Positions 17,477-28,534 of a stretch of 46,268 nucleotides of DNA are shown here, one piece after another; the stretch's first letter is position 1, and each line of letters begins with the position of its first letter. A program made the position numbers and the translations under genes. The DNA is taken from NCBI GenBank assembly GCA_004009845.1, contig RMBW01000208.1, forward strand, positions 1 through 46,268. Reading direction: 5' to 3'. This DNA is from Davidsoniella eucalypti (lineage: Eukaryota; Ascomycota; Sordariomycetes; Microascales; Ceratocystidaceae). The notes beneath the pieces were generated by a model. The model ran no database searches, had not been told where the DNA came from, and was given only the letters and a program-made list of their open reading frames with translations.

Positions 17477-19914
17477 CTAGGAATGCTTGTGCGTCGTGGA
17501 CGGGGATCGTGTGGAGGCTGGGTCAGTGGATGGTGATGGTTCCACTATGGACATGTTGTAGCCGTGGGTAGCGAAGAAGGGCGCTAGGCCTGTGCTGGAA
17601 ACCGTGCGGTTGTTGAGTGCAATTTGGGCTTGGGGTAGTAATTCGGCCCAGTCGTCCTGTGCGAAGGAGCAGAAAATGCGAAGGAAGGTCTCAACTTCTT
17701 GGTTACTTCGTTCTTGGGCGCCATCCGTTTGTGGATGGAAGGCTGTGGAAAGGCGTCGTGTGATGCTGAAGCGCCTGCAGACTTCGCCCCAAAATAATGA
17801 AGAGAACTGTGGTCCACGGTCTGATACAATGGCCGTGGGAAAACCGTGGTGGACGAAGACATGGGTAATGAGGGCTCGGGCCGTCGCTTCGGCCGAGGTG
17901 TCTGACATGGGGACGAGGATTTGAGACTTGGATAGTCTATCGGTGATCCCGAGAATAAAGAGGTGGCCCTTGGATGGAGGTAGGGGCCAATAAAGTCCAT
18001 GGCCAGCTCGGACCAGTGGCGTGATGGGATTGGAAGGGGCTTGAGGAGACCGCGCTTCTGTTCTCGCCAATACTTGCTCTTTCCGCAAGTGGTGCAATTG
18101 GAGACGAATTGCCGGACATCGTTGGTGAGTCCTGGCCAAGTATATTCGCGCGCGACTAGGTCCCTGGTAATTTCGCGGCCAGGGTGTCCTGACAAGTGGG
18201 AGTCATGGACAGTCTGGATCAGCTTGGTGCGTAAGGGTTCAAAACGGGGGATCCATAGTCTGTTGCGCCAACGAAGGAGGCCTAAGTCATCCACGGAGCA
18301 TTCGCTGATTTGCCATTGCAGGCCCCATGCTGAGGGAAACGACCTAGCTGCTTCCTGGACAAGGGAGCGGGCTAGCCACCATCGGTTGTTGGAGGCCAGG
18401 GCTTGAGTCCAGAGGGCTGTGAGGTCGGGGTCTGCAAACGGGGAGGGTAGTGCGACCTGCGTGGCGACCTCGTCTGAGGCTGCGTCCAGGTCTGGAACGT
18501 TGGACCAGACTGCGTTGATTACGACCAGGTTGTCTCCTGAGTCGGCAGGGGCGAGGAGTTGGTGTACTCTACTTAGCAGCCTGTCGTCGTTGGCATCCTT
18601 GGGCATGTCTTGGTCTCGGCGGGAAAGGGCATCGGGCACAACTTGGTCTGTGCCCGGGCGGTGCTTGAGTTCAAAGCTAAAATCCGATAACTCGTAGCCC
18701 CAGCGGCGTTGGCGCTCTGCTAGGGTTCTTTTGGTCCTAAAGAACTCGAGGTTACGGTGGTCCGTGAATACAGTGAAATGGACTCCTAGGAGAAAGTGTC
18801 TCCATTGGCGGATCGCCCAATAAATCGCCAACATTTCCTTGTCGTGGATAGGATAGTTGGACTCAGCAGGGGTGAGTTTCCTAGACAGGAAGGCGATTGG
18901 GTGAAGGAGGCCGTCAGTGCCGCGCTGAGTGAGTTCAGCGCCGAGGGCATAGCCAGAGGAGTCCGCTGAGAGAATAGTTTCTCTATCAGGTTCGAAGGGG
19001 ACCAAGAGGGGGGGAGCGACGAAGGCTTCCTTGATCTTGCGGAATGAGTCGTCGCAAGCGTCAGTCCAAATGAAGGGTGTATCCTTTTTGGTTAAGTTGG
19101 TTAGGGGAGCCAGGGTTTCGGAGATGCGAGGGACAAAGTCCCTGTAAAAGTTGACAAAGCCTGTGAAGCGGCGTAACTCTGTCAGAGTGTAGGGACGTTC
19201 CCAGTTGCGAATGGCTTCGGACTTGTCCGGGTCTGCACGGATGCCTAGGCCTGGGCCCACCAGGAATCCGAGGAACTTGATTTCCTTGGCTGCGAATTGG
19301 CATTTCCTGATGTCGAGCTGGAGGTCTGCTTTGTCCAGGGCGGATATAATTTCCAGGACTAGTTTGCGGTGGTCTTCAAGGGACCCGCTGGAATAGATAC
19401 AGACGTCGTCGATATAGGCGTCACAGTTGATACCATGCCATTTGTCCAGCACTACGTTGATGCGGCGTTGGAAGGCAGCTGGGGCGTTGGCAAGCCCGAA
19501 GGGGACGACATTCCACTGGAAGGCACCCAGTGGGGTGCGAAAGGCTGTTAAGTGTCCAGAGCCTGGGGCAATTCGGATGCGGTGGAAGGCCGAGATAACG
19601 TCTACCTTGGAAACCCATTCAGAACCTGTGATGCGACGCAGAGTTTCTCCCATGAGAGGCAGGGGGTACTTGTCCTTGATTGATGCGTTGTTAACTCCAC
19701 GGTAGTCTACGCAGAAGCGTACTCCGCCTCCTGGTTTATTGACGAAGAGGACGGAGGAACCGTGTTCCGAGTCAGAGGGGCTAATGAACTGGGTGCCTTT
19801 GAGGCCTTCCAGGGTCTTTTGGAGGACGAGGAGTTCCGGGCGTGTGAGGGGGTAGAGCGACTGGGTAGGGATTTTGGCGCCTGGTTTGAGCCTGATTTCC
19901 AAGTCTACTCCTGG
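17477..19914 (-). CDS. pol: E2 Pol: reverse transcriptase, RNase H and integrase (one frameshift)
   Basis: Minus strand, in order. RT: FCVDYRGVN, KVDVISAFHRIRI, AYIDDV. RNase H: ILSADSSGYALGAEL, HDKEMLAIYW, FTDHRNLEFF. Integrase zinc domain: HDSHLSGHPG and CTTC. DDE core: AMDFIGPY, VSDRGPQF and TDGAQERSNQEVE. The frame from 19914 holds to about 17980, just after DFIGPY, then shifts; the DDE part continues in 17477-18139. Only this one change separates RT through integrase from an intact frame. The upstream part (protease, start of RT) lies at 26195-26740 beyond E4. Confidence 0.92.
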
Positions 19915-20093
19915 TGACACGAACTAGGAAGAGGCAATGGCAAGCAATCTAGAGTAAAGACTTCGATTGATACCGATGAAGGAGAAAGACTAATATCTGT
20001 TGGAATACGGCGGGAATAGGCCCCTATTTATAACCGTTTATCTGGCTAAGTATCTTACTTAGCCAAATACCAACTGGGCCTTAGCCCCTGACA
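19915..20093 (-). repeat. LTR A2 (3' LTR of E4), 179 bp
   Basis: A variant of A1 with the same ends but different U3 and U5 segments. A plus-strand C-run at 20094-20115 beside it is the polypurine tract on the minus strand. Confidence 0.95.
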
Positions 20094-20139
20094 TTAGCCC
20101 CCCCCCCTCTCGGATGCTAACTATAATCTAAAACTAATA

Positions 20140-21309
20140 CTAAAATACATTTTGCGCTAATAATGGGGATGGTGGGTGGGTAAAAAATGAGGCCCCCCCC
20201 GTAGGGGTGCATGAAACGGGCCCCCCTGTCTTGGGTAGGAAGTCAGCTGATGCTGCTCCAATTAGCGCGCGGTCTAAGAATATGCGCCATGCGAGGGTGT
20301 CTTCGATATGTTTCACTGGTTCCCAAGTAGGGTCCTGGTAACCAGACCATTTAACCAATGCTTGTTCATGCCCACGGTATTTCCGTTGGCGGACAATTTC
20401 TTCCACGCGGAATTCTCCTTCGGCTATAGCGTCGTCTCCGTATGCTTCCTCCCTTGAGACAGCCTCAGGTTCGTCGTCTTGGATGACCTGTGAGGGCAGG
20501 GGGTTAGTCCCTGCGTGTCGTACCTTGCTGATGTGGAAGACTGGGTGGACTAGGCCTGGAATGTTAAGTCGGACTGCGTGGGTGCCTATCAGGCCTGTAA
20601 CCGTGTAGCGGCGAGCTAGCCAATCTAGCTTCTTAGAGGGTCTTTCCGAAGCGATGTTTTCGCATTTCAGGAGCACTACGTCTCCTATCTGAAACTGGGA
20701 GGCTGGCTGGCGGCGGCGGTTAGCTGCTGTCTCCTGATAATCCTGTGCTGACGCCATGGCAACCTGTGCGAAACTGGTGGCGTCGCGGATTTTGTCTAGG
20801 AAGGCCTGGGCGTCGTGTACCGGGGACTGCGTGGAGGATGGTTCGCTAGTGGGAGATGGCTCGATGATGTCCATGTTGTAACCGTGTGTCGCGAAGAAGG
20901 GGGAGATGGCAGTGCTGGAGACGGTGCGGTTGTTTAGGGCGATCTGTGCTTGTGGAAGGAGATCCGCCCAGTTGTCCTGGGCGAAGGAACAGAAGATCCT
21001 GAGGAAGGTTTCAATCTCCTGGTTGCTTCGCTCCTGGGCACCGTCGGTTTGAGGGTGAAAGGCCGTAGAGAGGCGACGTTTGATGTTGAGACGGCGGCAT
21101 GCTTCTCCCCAGAATAGTGATGTGAACTGGGGGCCGCGGTCTGACACGATGGCTGAGGGAAAACCGTGGTGTGCGAATACGTGGGTGAATAGAGCGTCAG
21201 CTGTTGCTTTCGCGGAGGTGTCTGACATGGGGATAAGGATCTGCGACTTGGAGAGTCTGTCGGTGACGCCGAGGATGAATGTGCAGTGCTTGGAAGGTGT
21301 AAGGGCCAA
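20140..21309 (-). CDS. pol: E4 Pol C-terminal part: integrase core and chromodomain
   Basis: Open for 389 codons. It contains ILGVTDRLSKSQILIPM, VSDRGPQF (second Asp) and FHPQTDGAQERSNQEIE (Glu), then the integrase C-terminal domain (KLDWLARRYTVTGL, HPVFHISKVRH) and chromodomain GEFRVEEIV...ALVKWSGYQDPTWEPVKHI. The first catalytic Asp (AMDFIGPY) is in the overlapping upstream frame, which ends at 21197, so one indel near 21290 separates the parts. The C-terminal tail is unlike that of E2. Confidence 0.9.
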   Translation of the reverse strand: MALTPSKHCTFILGVTDRLSKSQILIPMSDTSAKATADALFTHVFAHHGFPSAIVSDRGPQFTSLFWGEACRRLNIKRRLSTAFHPQTDGAQERSNQEIETFLRIFCSFAQDNWADLLPQAQIALNNRTVSSTAISPFFATHGYNMDIIEPSPTSEPSSTQSPVHDAQAFLDKIRDATSFAQVAMASAQDYQETAANRRRQPASQFQIGDVVLLKCENIASERPSKKLDWLARRYTVTGLIGTHAVRLNIPGLVHPVFHISKVRHAGTNPLPSQVIQDDEPEAVSREEAYGDDAIAEGEFRVEEIVRQRKYRGHEQALVKWSGYQDPTWEPVKHIEDTLAWRIFLDRALIGAASADFLPKTGGPVSCTPTGGASFFTHPPSPLLAQNVF

Positions 21310-23197
21310 TGAAGTCCATGGCTAGCTCGGTCCAGTGGCGGTCTGGAACAGGAAGAGGTTTCAAGAGTCCGCGCTTCTGTTCCCGCCAATACTTGCTTTT
21401 ACCGCATGTAGTGCAGTTGGCTACGAATTGGCGTACATCGTTGGTGAGTCCTGGCCAGGAGTACTCCCGTGAAACTAGGTCCCGTGTGATTTCGCGGCCA
21501 GGGTGTCCAGACAAGTGTGAGTCGTGGATAGTCTGGATTAGCTTGGTGCGGAGGGGTTCAAAGCGAGGGATCCATAGTCTGTTACGCCAGCGTAGGAGGC
21601 CTCGGTCGTCGATGGAACATTCGCTGATTTGCCATTGGAGGCCCCATGCTGAGGGGAATGATCTGGCGCCATCGAGGACAAGGGATCGTGCAAGCCACCA
21701 TCTATTATTGGTCTGCAGGGCTTGTGTCCATAGTGAGGTGAGGTCGGCGTCCCCGAAGGGTGAGGGGAGAGTGGACTGTGTGGCTATTTCGTCTGAGGGA
21801 ATGTCGGCGTCCGGGATGTTGGACCAAAGGGCGTTGACAACTACTAGGTTGTCTCCTGCTGTTGCGGGGGCGAGGAGTTGGTGTACTCTACTCATGAGCC
21901 TGTCGTCATTGGCATCCTTGGGCATGTCCTGGTCCCTGCGCGATAGTGCGTCGGGGATCACTTGGTCTGTTCCAGGACGGTGTTTAAGCTCAAAGGAAAA
22001 GTCCGACAGTTCGTATCCCCAGCGGCGCTGCCTTTCTGCTAAGGACCTTTTGGTCCTGAAGAATTCCAGGTTGCGATGGTCGGTGAAGACCGTGAAGTGT
22101 ATACCTAGCAGGAAGTGTCTCCACTGACGAATGGACCAGTAGATAGCCAGCATTTCCTTGTCATGGATGGGATAGTTGGATTCTGCTGGCGTGAGTTTCC
22201 TAGATAGGAAGGCAATGGGGTGGTGATGTCCGTCAGGGCCGCGCTGGGTGAGTTCAGCGCCTAGAGCATAGCCTGAGGAGTCGGCGGAGAGGATTGTTTC
22301 CCTGTCAGGGTCGTAGGGGGCTAGTAGAGGAGGAGAGATGAAGGCATCCTTGATGCTGTGGAAGGCCTGGTCGCAGGCAGGGGACCAAACAAAGGGGGTG
22401 TCCTTTTTAGTTAGGTTGGTTAATGGCGCAAGGGTGTCGGATATGCGCGGGACGAAGTCCCTATAGAAGTTTATGAAACCAATAAAGCGGCGGAGTTCGG
22501 TTAGAGTGTAGGGGCGCTCCCAATTACGAATGGCTTCAGTCTTTTCGGGGTCTGCCCTTATGCCGATACCAGGGCCGACTAGGAAGCCTAGGAACTTGAT
22601 CTCCTTGGCTGCGAACTCGCACTTCTTGATGTCGAGTTGGAGGTCGGCCTTGTCGAGGGCAGAGACTATTTCCAGGACGAGGTTGCGATGGTCTTGGAGC
22701 GAGCCCTTAGAATAGATGCACACATCGTCAATGTAGGCGTCGCAGCTGATACCGTGCCATTTGTCGAGGACTCCGTTGATGCGTCTCTGGAAGGCAGCAG
22801 GGGCGTTGGTTAAGCCGAAAGGGACGACGTTCCACTGGAAGGCACCCAGGGGTGTTCTAAAAGCTGTTATGTGTTCAGAGCCTGGGGCTATGCGAATCCT
22901 GTGGAAGGCGGAGATCACGTCGACCTTTGAAACCCATTCGGAGCTCGCGATGCGTTGGAGGGTTTCTCCCATAAGTGGTAGGGGGTACTTATCCTTGATA
23001 GACGCATCATTAACACCACGATAGTCGATGCAAAAGCGTACACCACCTCCTGGTTTATTGACAAACAGTACGGACGAGCCATATTCGGAGTTGGCTGGTC
23101 CTATGAACTGAGACTGCTTGAGACCTTCCAGGGTCTTTGTAATACTAGGAGTTCTGCGCGAGTTACTGGGTAGAGGGATTGTGTGGAACGGTTGCAC
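21197..23197 (-). CDS. pol: E4 Pol middle part: reverse transcriptase, RNase H, integrase zinc domain
   Basis: Motifs in order: RFCIDYRGVN, KVDVISAFHRIRI, AYIDDV (RT); ILSADSSGYALGAEL, HDKEMLAIYWS, FTDHRNLEFF (RNase H); HDSHLSGHPG with CTTC (integrase zinc domain); AMDFIGPYTF (first integrase Asp). The frame is interrupted near 23190 relative to the other copies, so the listed N-terminus is not the natural one, and it shifts again near 21290. Confidence 0.92.
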   Translation of the reverse strand: MQPFHTIPLPSNSRRTPSITKTLEGLKQSQFIGPANSEYGSSVLFVNKPGGGVRFCIDYRGVNDASIKDKYPLPLMGETLQRIASSEWVSKVDVISAFHRIRIAPGSEHITAFRTPLGAFQWNVVPFGLTNAPAAFQRRINGVLDKWHGISCDAYIDDVCIYSKGSLQDHRNLVLEIVSALDKADLQLDIKKCEFAAKEIKFLGFLVGPGIGIRADPEKTEAIRNWERPYTLTELRRFIGFINFYRDFVPRISDTLAPLTNLTKKDTPFVWSPACDQAFHSIKDAFISPPLLAPYDPDRETILSADSSGYALGAELTQRGPDGHHHPIAFLSRKLTPAESNYPIHDKEMLAIYWSIRQWRHFLLGIHFTVFTDHRNLEFFRTKRSLAERQRRWGYELSDFSFELKHRPGTDQVIPDALSRRDQDMPKDANDDRLMSRVHQLLAPATAGDNLVVVNALWSNIPDADIPSDEIATQSTLPSPFGDADLTSLWTQALQTNNRWWLARSLVLDGARSFPSAWGLQWQISECSIDDRGLLRWRNRLWIPRFEPLRTKLIQTIHDSHLSGHPGREITRDLVSREYSWPGLTNDVRQFVANCTTCGKSKYWREQKRGLLKPLPVPDRHWTELAMDFIGPYTFQALHIHPRRHRQTLQVADPYPHVRHLRESNS

Positions 23198-23803
23198 CTG
23201 GTTTCAGTTTAATCCTAGGTCGATCCCTGGTCGATGCGGGGGCAGCGTTGTGGCTAATTTGGGATCGAAAGCCGAGGCAACAGGTTCTAACCAATCCGGC
23301 AGGTGAGGACGGGATTTCTCCTTGTGAGCAAGAGCGATCTTAATGTTCTCTAGCGAAGCTCTATAAATATGCGGGTTATCCGCACTTCCACAGAGCTTGT
23401 AGAATTCCTCAGCAGTTAACTCTTCTGCTGGTAAGATCGTAATCTCCTGTGTCCTGGCCTGAGCCGAACGTCATTATTTACTAACCATCTTTGTCCTAGA
23501 ATTATGTCTTCGGACTGGCCGGGAACCACGTAGGCCCAAATGGTTTCCGTGTGGCCGTTGATGGTCAGGGGGAGTTCGGCGATGGTGTCGATGAGCGGGG
23601 GGTTGTCCAGCGTAGTGACTTGGACAATGACCCGCTCGGAGATAGGGTGCGTGAGGGTGGCGAGGTGGAGGAGACGCGGGGGAATGACGGCGACGGTAAG
23701 GCATCCGCTGTCGACGAGGGCTTTTGTGGCGTAACTACCTAAACTTGTCTAAATAATTTCCTAAAGCCCCCATCTCAGTTTCAACTATTCTATCAGATTA
23801 ACC
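23198..23803 (-). pseudogene. E4 Pol N-terminal part: protease region, frames broken
   Basis: Homologous to 1000-1650 of E1: the protease region and linker are recognisable from the nucleotide match, but indels (for example near 23740 and 23460) divide the frame. In addition, the -1 frame entered from gag meets a TAA about 14 codons after the slip site. As sequenced, no Gag-Pol fusion can be made from E4. Confidence 0.8.
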
Positions 23804-23809
23804 CCCCTG

Positions 23810-23845
23810 GTCGGGGCGCGATTTATCCCGACTATCTAAAAATCC
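23810..23845 (-). promoter_or_regulatory. E4 gag-pol frameshift signal
   Basis: Slippery stop GGATTTTTAG at 23836-23845 (minus strand). The hairpin pairs GTCGGG with CCCGAC (arms at 23827-23832 and 23810-23815) across an 11-nt loop. Confidence 0.78.
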
Positions 23846-25814
23846 ATGAGGTCACCTGTATCCGCTGTGTTGTTAGTAGGGGTTCCCTGGGCGCGTGGCT
23901 GCGTGGTGGCCATCTGCTCGCTGATGAGAGCGCGGACGTCATCCAGGGAGAAGGGTGCTGTGCTGACGGCGTTGGCCTTGACCGAAGGGCGAGAGGTGCG
24001 CGACTTGGAACGGCAGTTAGCAGCGGTATGACCCTTGCGTTGGCAGGCAGAGCAGGATACGGCCGTAGGACATGTGCCAGAGGGATGTGCTTGGCTGCTG
24101 CAGTACTGGCAGGGCGTGAGGGGGCACATGGAGGCGTAGTGGCCTGTCTGGCGCAGTGATAGAGGGGGCTGTCGGCTGAGGAGGGTTGCGATTTGGTCGC
24201 GGGCGCACGAGATGGTGTTGGCGAGGGGTTCGATCGCCAGTGGTTGGAGTTAATATGCCTTGGCTTTGGCGAGGGCGCTTTCCTTGATGCGGGCGACTGG
24301 GCGCATCTGTGAGATCATTTCGTCTAGTGGTCTGATATGGAACATGTTGGCTAAGTGCACTTGCATGTCCAGGTGGAGGCCTTCTTGGAGGACGGAGAGG
24401 AGGGTGTTATGGTCGTAGAAATGGGCTTTGTCGCGCAGGGAGCAGAGACGGTTGGTAAAGGATTCGAATGTCTCGGTAGGGCCTTGCTTGAGCTTCAGCA
24501 ATTCGCGGTTGGCGAGTCTCGCTCGGTCGGGGTCGTCGTATCGCGAGTCGAGGTAAGAGAGGAAGGCCTGGAAGCCGGTGTTCATGGGGAGGCATTCGAG
24601 GTACTTGGTGCGGACTTGTTCCTTGATCTCCGTCGACAGGGCGTTCATCGTGTACGCCAGCTGGTCTCTGGTTGAGTAGAAGCGGTAAGAGTCCACGAGA
24701 AATTTCTCGTTAAGCTCCATCTTCCAGGTGGCGTAATCGAAGGTGCCGTCGAACTTGCGGACTGCGTCGATAACATCTTTGCGGCGGGCAAGCTGGTCGT
24801 CGCGAGGGGTAGTAAGGCGATCCCGTGAGCTGTAGGAGGGAATGCTGGTGTTGTTGTGAGCCTTTTCTCTGGAGGCGTGGGGGCGTGTTCGCGGATAGGG
24901 GCGAGACGTAGGTTGAGAGGTTTGAGTCTGTCCTCTAAGTCGTCGAGCTGGTTGAGGTCTACTAAGTTGTCGTTGGCTGGGTCTTCGTATTTGCCACCGA
25001 GGAGCTCGAGGATGTCTCGGCCTAGGTTGTCCAGTACTTCAGCAGTGCGTGCAGGGTCCTTGAATTCGGGGGCTGAGCGTTCTGCCATGCCCTGGAGTGC
25101 GGCCATCTGGATCTCTGCGACTTTGAAGTTGTGGTGGAACTGGAAGTCCCATCTTGGCGCAGTGGGTGATATCCATTCGGTTGGATCCAGTTGGGCTTTA
25201 TCGAGGGCAGCTTGGTATTTGGCGGACAGAACTTCGAAGACGCCTGCTGTATCGTCGGAGTATGCGCCTGGCAGGGGGTGACCGCTTAGAGAGCGACGAG
25301 GGGCTTCGATTTTGACTTTAGGGGTGTTCTCCTTGGTGCGTATGGGATGTCTTTGCTGGAGGACGCGCCGAAGCCGAGGATGTGAGGGTTGCTAAGAAAT
25401 CGTGCAGGAGAATCTGGGCGCTGCGCGGGGACCTGAGGCTGCTTTGACCGGCACAATGTGGCCGATTATATCCGTGGAGATGGACAGACAGTGCAGGTGG
25501 TCATGAAAGTGGGCAGCGTGTGCGAGGATGGCAGGGCCTGCGGGAAAGGGGCCAAGTAGTTTGGCCAGACGGGGTCGCTCAGAGCGTTTGAACAGGGCTA
25601 AATAGCACCAGCCCTGGTGTTTCCAGAGGCGTCTCTGGTGGAGAAAGGGGGTGACGACATGGCGCGGCTTGAAGGCCAGCAAGAAGCGGCGCGTGATGTC
25701 TAGCATGAAGTGGGTGAAGGCAATTGCGAGGAATGCGAGGGCGAGACCTTCGGCGGTGCCGTGGTGGGCTCCAAGGATGGCAGCCCAGAGGTGAAGGAGG
25801 AAAAGTTGCAACAT
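23836..25814 (-). pseudogene. gag: E4 gag, several frameshifts
   Basis: The N-terminus is intact for 140 codons: a hydrophobic segment at residues 3-46, GWCYLALFKR at about 68-77 and HFHDHL at 102-107, the same spacing as in E1. The frame then breaks near 25390. The capsid-like part continues at 25106-24645 and 24720-24250 (LNEKFLVDSYRFYS, YLDSRYDDPDRA). The zinc-knuckle region is at 24129-23836 (CQYCSSQAHPSGTC, CSACQRKGHTAANC), ending LMDF at the slippery stop. The breaks are small indels, and the LTRs are young, so either the copy died recently or the assembly has errors here. Confidence 0.87.
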
Positions 25815-25862
25815 GGTGCAAGTAAGGTGGACGCGTTAGTCAGTGAGATAGCGAAGTGAGGG

Positions 25863-26000
25863 CACAGTAGGGTGCGAGAACGATGGTCACGAATAGCGTG
25901 AGAGAATGGAGTGCACAGTAGGGTGCGAGTAGAGTGATGGTCACGAATAGCGTGAGAGAACAAGGTGCACAGTAGGGTGCGAAGAACGAGAACGATGGTA
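25863..26000 (-). repeat. E4 leader tandem repeat (three units of about 51-54 bp)
   Basis: Units begin CACAGTAGGGTGCGA at 25863, 25914 and 25968 on the plus strand. They lie between primer site and gag, like the unrelated repeats of E1, E5 and E7. Confidence 0.9.
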
Positions 26001-26001
26001 G

Positions 26002-26012
26002 ATCGGTATCAA
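26002..26012 (-). other. E4 primer-binding site, self-complementary to LTR A2
   Basis: Minus strand TTGATACCGAT, exact complement of ATCGGTATCAA in the LTR (plus coordinates 26067-26077), two bases from the LTR end. Confidence 0.85.
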
Positions 26013-26014
26013 AA

Positions 26015-26194
26015 TGACACGAACTAGGAAGAGGCAATGGCAAGCAATCTAGAGTAAAGACTTCGATTGATACCGATGAAGGAGAAAGACTAATATCTGT
26101 TGGAATACGGCGGGAATAGGCCCCCTATTTATAACCGTTTATCTGGCTAAGTATCTTACTTAGCCAAATACCAACTGGGCCTTAGCCCCTGACA
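26015..26194 (-). repeat. LTR A2 (5' LTR of E4), 180 bp
   Basis: One C longer than the 3' LTR in a C-run near 26121; otherwise I see no difference. Followed by the CCTGG duplication. Confidence 0.95.
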
Positions 26195-26740
26195 CCTGGC
26201 CTGTGCGGGGGTAGTGTCTCGGCTAGTTTTAGGGTCGAAAGCCGAGGCTACTGGCTCTAACCAGTCGGGTAAATGCGGACGTGATTTGTCCTTATGGGCG
26301 AGAGCGATCTGGATGTTCTCCAGCGAAGCTCTATAATATCTCACGTTGCCCTCCTCGCTGCAGAGTTTATAAAATTCCTCTGCGTTTAGTTCTTCAGCAG
26401 GTGCGATAATCACCTCTTGTTTCCGAGGTCGGAGCCTTACATCGTTATTTACCAACCATCTCTGGCCTAGGATGATGTCCTCAGTTTGGCCAGGAACCAC
26501 GTAGGCCCAAATGGTTTCTTGGTGGCCGTTGATGGTGAGGAGAGAAGGCGGCGATGGTGTCGATGTGCGGGGGGTTGTCCTGTGTAGTGACTTGGACAAT
26601 CTCTCGTTCGGAGATGGTGTGGGTGAGGATGGCGTGAGGGAGGAGACGCGGGGGAACGACGGCGACAGTGAGGCAGCCACTATCCCCGAGGGCCTTAGTC
26701 GAGTAGTCACCCTAAACTTACGTCTAAATAATTACCCGAG
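26195..26740 (-). pseudogene. pol: E2 Pol N-terminal part: protease and linker, frames broken
   Basis: Continuation of E2 beyond E4. It matches 1040-1590 of E1: the ILGQRWLVNNDV and AEELNAEEFYKLCSEEGNV stretches are readable in 26156-26710. An extra C near 26711 and other indels break the frame, and the DSG region is in another frame. Confidence 0.85.
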
Positions 26741-26786
26741 GCACTCATTTCTAATCTGACTATTCTATCTCAAATTGATTCCCCTT

Positions 26787-26822
26787 GTCGGGGAGCGGTT
26801 TCCCCCGACTATCTAAAAATCC
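26787..26822 (-). promoter_or_regulatory. E2 gag-pol frameshift signal
   Basis: Slippery stop GGATTTTTAG at 26813-26822 on the minus strand; hairpin arms GTCGGGG/CCCCGAC at 26803-26809 and 26787-26793, identical to E1. Confidence 0.78.
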
Positions 26823-28534
26823 GGCTCATTGCTGACTGAAGGGGCGGTGCTAGAGGATTGCGGTTGCGAGGTACTTAGACATTCATTGATCATTGAGCGA
26901 ACATCCTCTAGGGAGATGGATGGCTTAGTGGCCGCGGCGTTGGCGCGGATGGCACCCCTGGCGTTGCGTGAGTTACGGCATTCTGCGGTGCTGTGGCTGG
27001 TCTCTTCTCTTGCATTTGGAGCAGAAGTTAGGGGAGCTTGGGCAGAACCTCGGGGAATGTCCCTTTAGGTTGCAGGAGGAGCAGGGGGAGCGTCTGAGCA
27101 CTTGAACGAGGAGTGCGTGGTCTGTTGACAAAAGAGGCAGGGCTTGAAAGTGGTTGCGCTGCTGTTCACGGGGGGCGCCTGTGAGGGCTGCATAGGGGTA
27201 GGCTGGCGCCAGTTGGGAGGAGGTTGCGCGGCGAGCCTTGTTGGTTTCCTTGACTCTGGCGACAGGACGCATTGTTGCTATCATAGTGTCGAAGGGTCTG
27301 ATGTGGAAGAGCGTGGCAAGGTGATCCTGCATGTCTGGGTGCAGGCCTTCTTGGAGGATGGACAGTAGTGTGTTTATGGTCTGTAATTTGGGCTTTGTCG
27401 CGGAGGCGCATAGGCGGTTGGTGAATGTTTCGAAAGGCTCGCTAGGTCCCTGCTTTATTTTCATTCAGTAGGCGGTTGGCCGTTCTGGCGCGGGCGGTCT
27501 GGGTCGTCATAGCGTGAGTCTAGGTACGCGATAAATAGCTGGAAGCAGCGGTAGGGGACGCTAAGTGCTGAAGGTACTTGGGGCGGACTTGGCCTCCTGA
27601 TCTCGGGAGAGAGTGAGTTCATGGTGTAAGCTAGTTGGTCCCTAGGCGAGTGAAACCTCTGGAAGTCGACGAGGAATCTCTCGTTGAGCTTCGTGCTTCC
27701 ATGTGGTGTAGTCGAACGATCCGTCGAATTTGCGCACAGCGTCTAGGACGTCCTTACGGCGAGAGATGAGTCTTCGCGGTTGGGGAGAAGAATGATGGTA
27801 ATCCGCGCAGCTAGGGGCGTTGATGTGGGCGTCGTAGAGGGTGCGTGTGTTTGAGCGGAGGTAGGAGCGTTACGGGTAGGGGTGGCTAGTTTGAGCCATG
27901 ACGTTCTAGGGTTTCAGCGAGAGCCGCTAGTTCTTCTTCCTCGTCGTTCATTACCTTGACAACCGGTGGTGGACAGGTTTCTTTGGTGTGAGGAAGGAGG
28001 TGATGTCTGTGGCAATGTCGTTGAGGAGCTCATAGAGCTTGTCCAGTTGGCCGAGTTCAGGGCGTTCTCCTTGAGTAGGTTTTGGAGGGCGATCAACTGA
28101 ATTTCCGCGATGTTTAGGTTCTCGTGGAATTGGAAGGCCAGCGGCCTTTCTTGAAGGTGATCCAGTTCCACGGGTCCCTGGAGGCTGCTTGGAGTTTGCC
28201 TTGGTAGACCTGTGTGAGATAGTCGAGTGTAACGTGTTGCCTCGGTGGAGTAGACCTTGGCGTGGGCGTCCGCAGATCGAGGTGCGCAGGGGAGCGGGCC
28301 TGGCTGGGGCCTATCTCTGCTGGTGGAGGAAGGAGTCCATGTTGTCATCGATGGGTCCGAGCCAAACCTAGTATGTGGGGTTGGTCAGGGCGCGGACTGT
28401 GAGGATGTGCGCGCTTTCGGGTGGCCGGATCCTAGTGGGCTGGGTGCAATATGGCCAATGATGCAAGATGCGAAGGTCATGCAGTGAAGGTGGCTGTGGA
28501 AGTGCGAAGCGTGGGACAAGATAAGAGGACCAGC
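26813..28534 (-). pseudogene. gag: E2 gag, many 1-3 base indels, cut by the N gap
   Basis: Clearly the same gene as E1 gag (1654-3380), but with more than ten small insertions and deletions, which split it into short frames (26973-27464, 27914-28348 and others). Zinc-knuckle residues (CSSCNLKGHSPRFC, CSKCKRRDQP) and capsid-like segments are readable. The density of single-base changes rises toward the run of Ns while neighbouring E4 LTRs stay clean. Poor consensus quality is therefore as likely as real decay. The N-terminal hydrophobic region is missing in the gap. Confidence 0.85.

Larger units (their letters stand above)
16439..19914 (-). mobile_element. E2: A1-family chromovirus, 3' half (continues at 26195-28534 after E4)
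   Basis: 3' LTR at 16439-16616, a G-run tract next to it, and pol from chromodomain back to RT. At 19910-19914 the sequence CCTGG is followed by E4; it resumes with CCTGG at 26195, giving a 5-bp target duplication for E4. The 5' end of E2 is lost in the run of Ns. Confidence 0.93.
19915..26194 (-). mobile_element. E4: complete A2-family chromovirus, 6280 bp, with CCTGG target duplication
   Basis: Both LTRs are present (19915-20093 and 26015-26194) and differ by about one inserted base. The flanks are CCTGG (19910-19914 and 26195-26199), and the host sequence E2 joins perfectly across the insertion. On the minus strand the order is LTR, primer site, leader, gag, frameshift site, pol, polypurine tract, LTR. 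Despite the young LTRs, gag and pol carry several indels and a stop, so the copy is defective as sequenced. Confidence 0.96.
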
